A stretch of DNA of 64,000 nucleotides, taken from the NCBI GenBank assembly GCA_036227345.1, contig CP109468.1, forward strand, positions 868,001 through 932,000, written 5' to 3'. The DNA comes from Streptomyces sp. NBC_01463. GTDB taxonomy: Bacteria > Actinomycetota > Actinomycetes > Streptomycetales > Streptomycetaceae. Every line of letters starts with the position of its first letter. Positions within the stretch are counted from its first letter, which is position 1. A model generated the notes under the pieces. That model did not search any database. It saw nothing but the letters and a program-made list of their open reading frames with translations, and was not told the origin of the DNA. This document shows positions 61,376 through 64,000 of the stretch, piece by piece. The translations under genes and the position numbers were made by a program.

Positions 61376-63707
61376 ACACCCAGGCATGCTCGCCGGTGCC
61401 GCGGGCCGCCGCGGGCACGTCGATCACCAGCGAGCCGCCGGTGGTGCGCCAGGTCAGCGGCCGGTCGTGGCCGAGCAGCGTGATCCGGTCACCGCTGCGG
61501 ACCGGCACCGGGGCCCCGACGGTCAGCTTCGCCCCGGGCCTGGCCAGCGAGTGGATGTAGAACGCCTTGTCCGGGCGGACGGTGAACCGCAGGTCCTCAC
61601 CGAGCTGCGGCATCCGCGACCAGTACGTGGTGTCGTAGACCGCCTCCCCGTTGGTCTTCAGCCACTCCCCCGTCTCGCGCAGCCTGCGCTGCATGATGTC
61701 GGGGATGGTGCCGTCGGCCTTCGGCCCGATGTCCAGCAGGAAGTTGCCGTTCTTGGAGACGATGTCGACGAGCGAGTGCACGATCTCCTCGGCGGTCATG
61801 TACTTCTCGTCCGGTGTCTGGGCGTTGTAGCCGTAGCTGAACGGATCGAGGCCGCGGCTGGACTCCCACTTGGCGGTGACGATCTGGTCGTACGTCGTGT
61901 ACTCGGGCGTCGTGAAGTCGTGGGTCCCGATCCCCGAGCGGTCGTTGACCGTGACGTCGACGGGACGGGCCCGGTTCTTGGCCCGGTTGAAGTACTCGGC
62001 GAGCACCCGGTGGCTGTCGTTGTCGCCGCCGATGTCGCACCAGATGATCTCGGGGTCGTAGCCCTCGATGAGCTCCAGCATCTGCGGGCCCTGGAACTCG
62101 GTGACGTAGTCCCTGCCCGGCGTGTGGCCGGTGTACGGGACGGGCTCCAGGGTGTACGGGTTGCGCGGGGCGTGGCCCATCCACGGGTGGTCGGGGTTGA
62201 ACCACTCGGGCATGGAGAAGTACAGCCCGCGGTGGAGCTCGGGGGTGTAGCGCCGGGAGGCGTCGAAGAGTTCCCTGATCACATCGCGCTTCGGCCCCAT
62301 CTTCACCGAGTTGCGGTCGGAGAGCTTGGTGTCCCAGAGCGCGAAGCCCTCGTGGTGCTTGGAGGTGAGGACGTGGTACTGCGCGCCCGCGTCCCGGAAC
62401 AGCTCCACCCAGGAGCGGGGGTCGAAGTGCTCGGCGCGGAACCGCGGGATGAAGTCGTCGTAGGCGAACGACTCGCCGTAGGTGTCCCGGTGGTGGGCGT
62501 AGGTGGGGTTGCCGGGGTCCTGCATCTGGTTCCAGTACCACTCGGCGTACTGCGTGCCGACCGGTGCCCAGGCCGGTACGGAGTAGACGCCCCAGTGGAT
62601 GAAGATGCCGAACTTCGCGTCCTGGAACCAGTAGGGCGCCTGGTGGGCGGAGAGGGACGCGTCGGTCGGCGTGTAGTCGGGGACGCCGAGGGTGAGCGAG
62701 CGCCGGACGGTGGCCGCCTGCTGCCCGCGGCCGTGGGCGACCACACTGCCGTCCCGGGCGGTGCCGGGCGAGGTGCCCGGCCTGTTGCGGATGCCGATGC
62801 GGACACGGGCCTGGTCGCCGGGGGCGAGGCGGGTGATGCGGGCGGGGGCGACGGTACGCGCCCCGGGGACGTCCACCGAGAGGGTGAGTCCGTCGGCGGC
62901 GAGGATGCCCACCGTGCCCGCGTTGACGACGGTCGCCTCGACGCTCTGGGACCCGTGGTCCAGCAGCGAGGTGGTGGAGTGGGCGTCGCGGACCGCCAGC
63001 GCCCTTCCTTCCGCGGCCGGCTGGAGGGAGAGGGCGAAGACGTGCAGGCTGGCCTTGTTCTCCTCGGCGGGCCGCGTGGTGGGGAGCGTCAGGGCGACGA
63101 CGTCCCGTGCCGGGTCGAGCGCGATCTCGGAGACGGCGAGGGAGACCGGGTGCGGGTCCTTCGTGCCGTCGGGGGTGTACCGGTAGGCGGCGGTCAGCTC
63201 GCCGTTGCCCGCGTACCAGTCCGGTCCGGCGAGGCCCGGGGACGTCGTGGTGCCGTCGGCGTAGTGCACGGTGGCCTTGCCCGAGGCGGCGCCGTAGCTG
63301 CACGAGGTGATGAAGAGCGCGGAGAGATAGCGCCCCGGCGGGACGCCGATGCGCTGCCCGAGCGCCACGATGTTGTTCCTGGCCCCGGCCTCGGCGGCCG
63401 GGAAGCGGAACGTGGTGCCGGCTATCTCCCTTTCCCCCGCCGGGAGTTCCTCGCCGGGGAAGGTGTAGCCGGAGCCGTCGAAGTCGCCGCCGCGGGCCTC
63501 CGCGGTGTCGATGCCGTCGTTGTCGAACCAGTCGTCGAGGGGGACGGGAACGGCCGGGGGTACGGCCCCCCAGTCATTCCGGTGAAGGGGCTCGGGGGCG
63601 GCTGCGGGGTGCGGGGCCGCTTCGGCGGTGGCGGGGGTGAGCAGGGCGGCGCCGACTGCCGCCCCTGCCGTCATTCCGAGTACATGGCGCCTGGGAAGTT
63701 CGGTCAT
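61353..63707 (-). CDS. Secreted GH29 alpha-L-fucosidase with N-terminal beta domains
   Basis: 784 residues. A twin-arginine signal (LPRRHVLGMTAGAA, cleavage near residue 30) indicates Tat export. The N-terminal part (about 40-340) is beta-rich: SGYTFPGEELP opens a discoidin-like region, then an Ig/NPCBM-associated-like domain. The GH29 barrel starts near 355 with FGIFIHWGVYSVPAWAP; YHVLTSKHHEGFALWDT and PEIIWCDIGGDN (probable nucleophile Asp) are hallmarks. A small C-terminal beta domain closes it. It releases L-fucose outside the cell for the type of pathway encoded at 46-48 kb. Confidence 0.9.
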   Translation of the reverse strand: MTELPRRHVLGMTAGAAVGAALLTPATAEAAPHPAAAPEPLHRNDWGAVPPAVPVPLDDWFDNDGIDTAEARGGDFDGSGYTFPGEELPAGEREIAGTTFRFPAAEAGARNNIVALGQRIGVPPGRYLSALFITSCSYGAASGKATVHYADGTTTSPGLAGPDWYAGNGELTAAYRYTPDGTKDPHPVSLAVSEIALDPARDVVALTLPTTRPAEENKASLHVFALSLQPAAEGRALAVRDAHSTTSLLDHGSQSVEATVVNAGTVGILAADGLTLSVDVPGARTVAPARITRLAPGDQARVRIGIRNRPGTSPGTARDGSVVAHGRGQQAATVRRSLTLGVPDYTPTDASLSAHQAPYWFQDAKFGIFIHWGVYSVPAWAPVGTQYAEWYWNQMQDPGNPTYAHHRDTYGESFAYDDFIPRFRAEHFDPRSWVELFRDAGAQYHVLTSKHHEGFALWDTKLSDRNSVKMGPKRDVIRELFDASRRYTPELHRGLYFSMPEWFNPDHPWMGHAPRNPYTLEPVPYTGHTPGRDYVTEFQGPQMLELIEGYDPEIIWCDIGGDNDSHRVLAEYFNRAKNRARPVDVTVNDRSGIGTHDFTTPEYTTYDQIVTAKWESSRGLDPFSYGYNAQTPDEKYMTAEEIVHSLVDIVSKNGNFLLDIGPKADGTIPDIMQRRLRETGEWLKTNGEAVYDTTYWSRMPQLGEDLRFTVRPDKAFYIHSLARPGAKLTVGAPVPVRSGDRITLLGHDRPLTWRTTGGSLVIDVPAAARGTGEHAWVFKIAWSG

Positions 63708-63709
63708 GA

Positions 63710-63792
63710 CATCCGATGATTGGAGCGCGACGCGAACCTGTCAATGCAATCTTCCAGACAGAACGAAACACCCCTACCGCAGCCATCGGATG
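63710..63792 (-). promoter_or_regulatory. Fucosidase promoter with two CATCGGATG elements
   Basis: Minus strand: -35 TTGACA (63744-63739), 17-base spacer, -10 AATCAT (63721-63716), eight bases before the ATG, so the mRNA is nearly leaderless. CATCGGATG on the minus strand (63718-63710) overlaps the -10; an inverted copy lies at 63784-63792, 74 bp away (about seven turns). The upstream copy reads CATCGGATGACT, matching the fucose-type operon's CATCGGATCACT at 11 of 12 positions. Confidence 0.55.
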
Positions 63793-63850
63793 ACTGAGGA
63801 GAGAATCCGGTCCCGGCCGAGTGCGCGGCGCCCGGCCGGGCCCGGTCCGC

Positions 63851-64000
63851 CTACCGGTTGTCCTCGCGGTTCCTCAGCAACGTACGGATCTGCTGGACGA
63901 GTTCGTCGTCCTCGGACGCCGGCTTGGCGGACACCAGTGCGCCGAGGCGCTCGGCGGTCTGGAAGTCGTACGCCCGCTCCTCCTCGTCGCCGGGGACGTT
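63851..64000 (-). CDS. C-terminal fragment of an unidentified gene (cut by window edge)
   Basis: The last 49 residues of a minus-strand frame ending in TAG at 63851-63853: a helical, charged sequence with DFQTAERLGALVSAKP and ELVQQIRTLLRNRED. The rest lies beyond the window. GC3 bias supports coding. Family not recognisable. Confidence 0.5.
   Translation of the reverse strand, partial: NVPGDEEERAYDFQTAERLGALVSAKPASEDDELVQQIRTLLRNREDNR

Noticed and set aside
61308..63719. 803-residue open frame opposite the fucosidase
   Set aside because: Antisense shadow; the GH29 protein on the other strand has all family motifs.

Overview
The window is about 64 kb of very GC-rich actinobacterial chromosome, almost certainly from a Streptomyces. 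Codon use is strongly GC3-biased, GTG and TTG starts are frequent, and genes often overlap by four bases. Streptomyces hallmarks are present: a sigma-R type promoter in front of thioredoxin, DasR (dre) operators at chitin genes, an RmdA-like cyclic-di-GMP protein, a class F sortase, and an ergothioneine operon. From memory the gene content resembles the S. coelicolor SCO0885-SCO0960 region; this was not checked by alignment. I see no rRNA, tRNA, CRISPR array, insertion sequence or prophage. The window cuts a gene at each edge.

Region 1 (1-12,000) starts with the tail of an MFS transporter, a secreted HAD-like protein and a broken aldo/keto reductase. Pirin and a TPR protein diverge from an intergenic region with a sigma-R-like promoter. 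cbtBA sits under a cobalamin riboswitch, divergent from a histidine-phosphatase-like protein that has lost its catalytic histidines. GPP34, a disulfide oxidoreductase, thioredoxin, a DSG-repeat protein, a LacI regulator, a PemK/MazF-like protein and a PARG-type macrodomain protein follow.

Region 2 (12,000-29,400) opens with egtABCD (ergothioneine), which overlaps an olsB/olsA-like ornithine-lipid pair. Next come an orphan DasA-like sugar-binding lipoprotein, dodecin, a HAD phosphatase, a class II UvrA, a secreted GH18 chitinase, and sdhCAB divergent from a LysR regulator.

Region 3 (29,400-45,200) is about signalling and the cell surface. It holds a methyltransferase-rmdA operon, a repeat lipoprotein, a proline-stalk protein with DUF4239, and two paralogous Ig-like membrane-anchored proteins facing each other next to a class F sortase. 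A polysaccharide deacetylase, a universal stress protein, an ECF sigma convergent with a zinc anti-sigma protein, a LytTR response regulator-DUF485-symporter-LytS cluster and an orphan anti-sigma protein follow.

Region 4 (45,200-64,000) holds a Nei/Fpg glycosylase, an L-fucose-type catabolic operon (aldose dehydrogenase, mutarotase, lactonase), WS/DGAT, a PAS-GAF-PP2C-ATPase regulator, FprA and a second GH18 chitinase. It continues with a membrane protein, a carotenoid oxygenase, a DUF6777 lipoprotein, a YndJ-DUF1990-lipase-maturation-factor operon behind twin palindromes, and a Tat-exported GH29 alpha-L-fucosidase.

Two dispersed regulons stand out. Three promoters (sugar-binding protein, both chitinases) carry dre-like palindromes between or beside their -35 and -10 boxes, which ties chitin breakdown and uptake to DasR. 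The fucosidase and the fucose-type catabolic operon share a CATCGGAT element placed inside their core promoters, which suggests a common, so far unnamed, regulator.
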